Of a DNA stretch of 64,000 nt, positions 63,559 to 64,000 are shown piece by piece. This DNA comes from Bacillus massilinigeriensis (GTDB lineage Bacteria; Bacillota; Bacilli; Bacillales; Cytobacillaceae). Position 1 is the first letter of the stretch; each line of letters opens with the position of its first letter. The translations under genes and the position numbers were made by a program. The DNA is taken from assembly GCF_900117315.1 (NCBI RefSeq), contig NZ_LT630337.1, positions 2,861,601 through 2,925,600 of the forward strand, written 5' to 3'. The notes under the pieces are model-generated. The model saw only the letters and a list, made by a program, of their open reading frames with translations, searched no databases and had not been told where the DNA came from.

Positions 63559-64000
63559 ATGAAAAAACGCTTTGGAATTGACATTGATGGAACCGTGACT
63601 TGTCCGTCCACATTTGTTCCTTATTTAAATGATGCCTTCCAATTAAATATTACACTTGATGATATAAAACAATATGATTTTATGCCCTTAGTAGATATTT
63701 CCGAAAAGGAATTTGCAAAGTGGTTCTCCAAAATGGAACCAAAAATATATTCAGAATCCCCATTGGCTTCAGGTGCTTGGAACGTATTAAAAAATTGGGA
63801 AAAACAGCATGATCTCTTTTTTATTAGCGCCCGTGGTTCCCATCTTAAAGAGGTTACAAAGGATTGGTTTCACAAACAAAAGCTTAACTTTCATACCATT
63901 GATTTACTTGGAACTCATAATAAAGTTGAAGCTGCTAAAAAGTATCAAGTGGAAATCTTCTTTGAGGACAAACATGATAATGCGGTAATGATTCATGAAG
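63559..64000 (+). CDS. yqfW: Putative 5'(3')-deoxyribonucleotidase YqfW, cut by window end
   Basis: This HAD-family phosphatase is expected to dephosphorylate nucleoside monophosphates. The first 147 residues are present: FGIDIDGTVTCPS near residue 5 with both catalytic Asp, FFISARGSHLKEVT near 95 with the Ser, and VEIFFEDKHDNAV near 133 with the closing Asp. AAGGAG stands upstream of the ATG at 63559, and the gene runs past the window end. Its place beside yqfX matches B. subtilis. Confidence 0.9.
   Translation, partial: MKKRFGIDIDGTVTCPSTFVPYLNDAFQLNITLDDIKQYDFMPLVDISEKEFAKWFSKMEPKIYSESPLASGAWNVLKNWEKQHDLFFISARGSHLKEVTKDWFHKQKLNFHTIDLLGTHNKVEAAKKYQVEIFFEDKHDNAVMIHE

Overview
The window is a stretch of core chromosome from a low-GC, endospore-forming, competence-capable member of the Bacillaceae. 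The complete spoIIIA operon, a SpoVAF-like germination protein, the comG operon, a yqh/yqg/yqf gene set in the same order as Bacillus subtilis, and strong AGGAGG ribosome sites all point there. An adenosylcobalamin-dependent ribonucleotide reductase, a single PstB with PhoU, and the absence of folD, aroQ, yqhV and mntR from their usual places show it is not B. subtilis itself. A relative such as Cytobacillus, Mesobacillus or Neobacillus is plausible, but this is inference. I see no prophage, insertion sequence, CRISPR array, rRNA or tRNA.

Layout. 1-5.8 kb, minus strand: ispA, xseB, xseA, nusB, yqhY, accC, accB (isoprenoids, exonuclease VII, antitermination, fatty acid initiation). 5.8-11.1 kb: spoIIIAA to spoIIIAH behind a near-consensus sigma-E promoter. 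11.2-13.7 kb: a plus-strand insertion with an alkaline phosphatase, a SIMPL protein and a small orphan. 13.7-18.6 kb: efp, yqhT, yqhR, yqhQ, yqhP, yqhO. 18.7-21.5 kb: class II ribonucleotide reductase with tandem NrdR-like boxes. 21.7-27.4 kb: lipM, yqhL, gcvPB, gcvPA, gcvT and a tandem glycine riboswitch. 27.5-30.3 kb: yqhH, yqhG, yqzE. 30.3-34.9 kb: aroK and comGG to comGA; comGE has an in-frame stop at codon 3. 35-42.5 kb: a SufR-like regulator, yqgY, a MidA-type methyltransferase, yqgX, yqgW, yqgU, yqgT, glcK, yqgQ. 42.6-50 kb: SpoVAF-like gene, gluP, yqgO, ldh, a DUF92 gene, yqgN, rpmG and an unknown gene. 50-55.7 kb: yqzD, yqzC and the pst-phoU operon with a six-half-site PhoP array. 55.8-64 kb: pbpA, yqgE, sodA, yqgB, yqfZ, ispG, yqfX and the 5' part of yqfW.

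How the genes work together. LipM supplies octanoyl groups for lipoylation, and the glycine cleavage proteins next to it use lipoylated GcvH under glycine riboswitch control. The pst operon imports phosphate and PhoU signals its status. The eight SpoIIIA proteins form the channel between mother cell and forespore. The comG products build the competence pseudopilus.

I did not find a clearly new multi-gene system. The best leads are the comGE nonsense codon, the regulatory sites (PhoP array, NrdR boxes, FapR-like site at accB, palindrome at the SufR-like gene), the probable ATT start of spoIIIAD, and the places where local gene content departs from the B. subtilis order.
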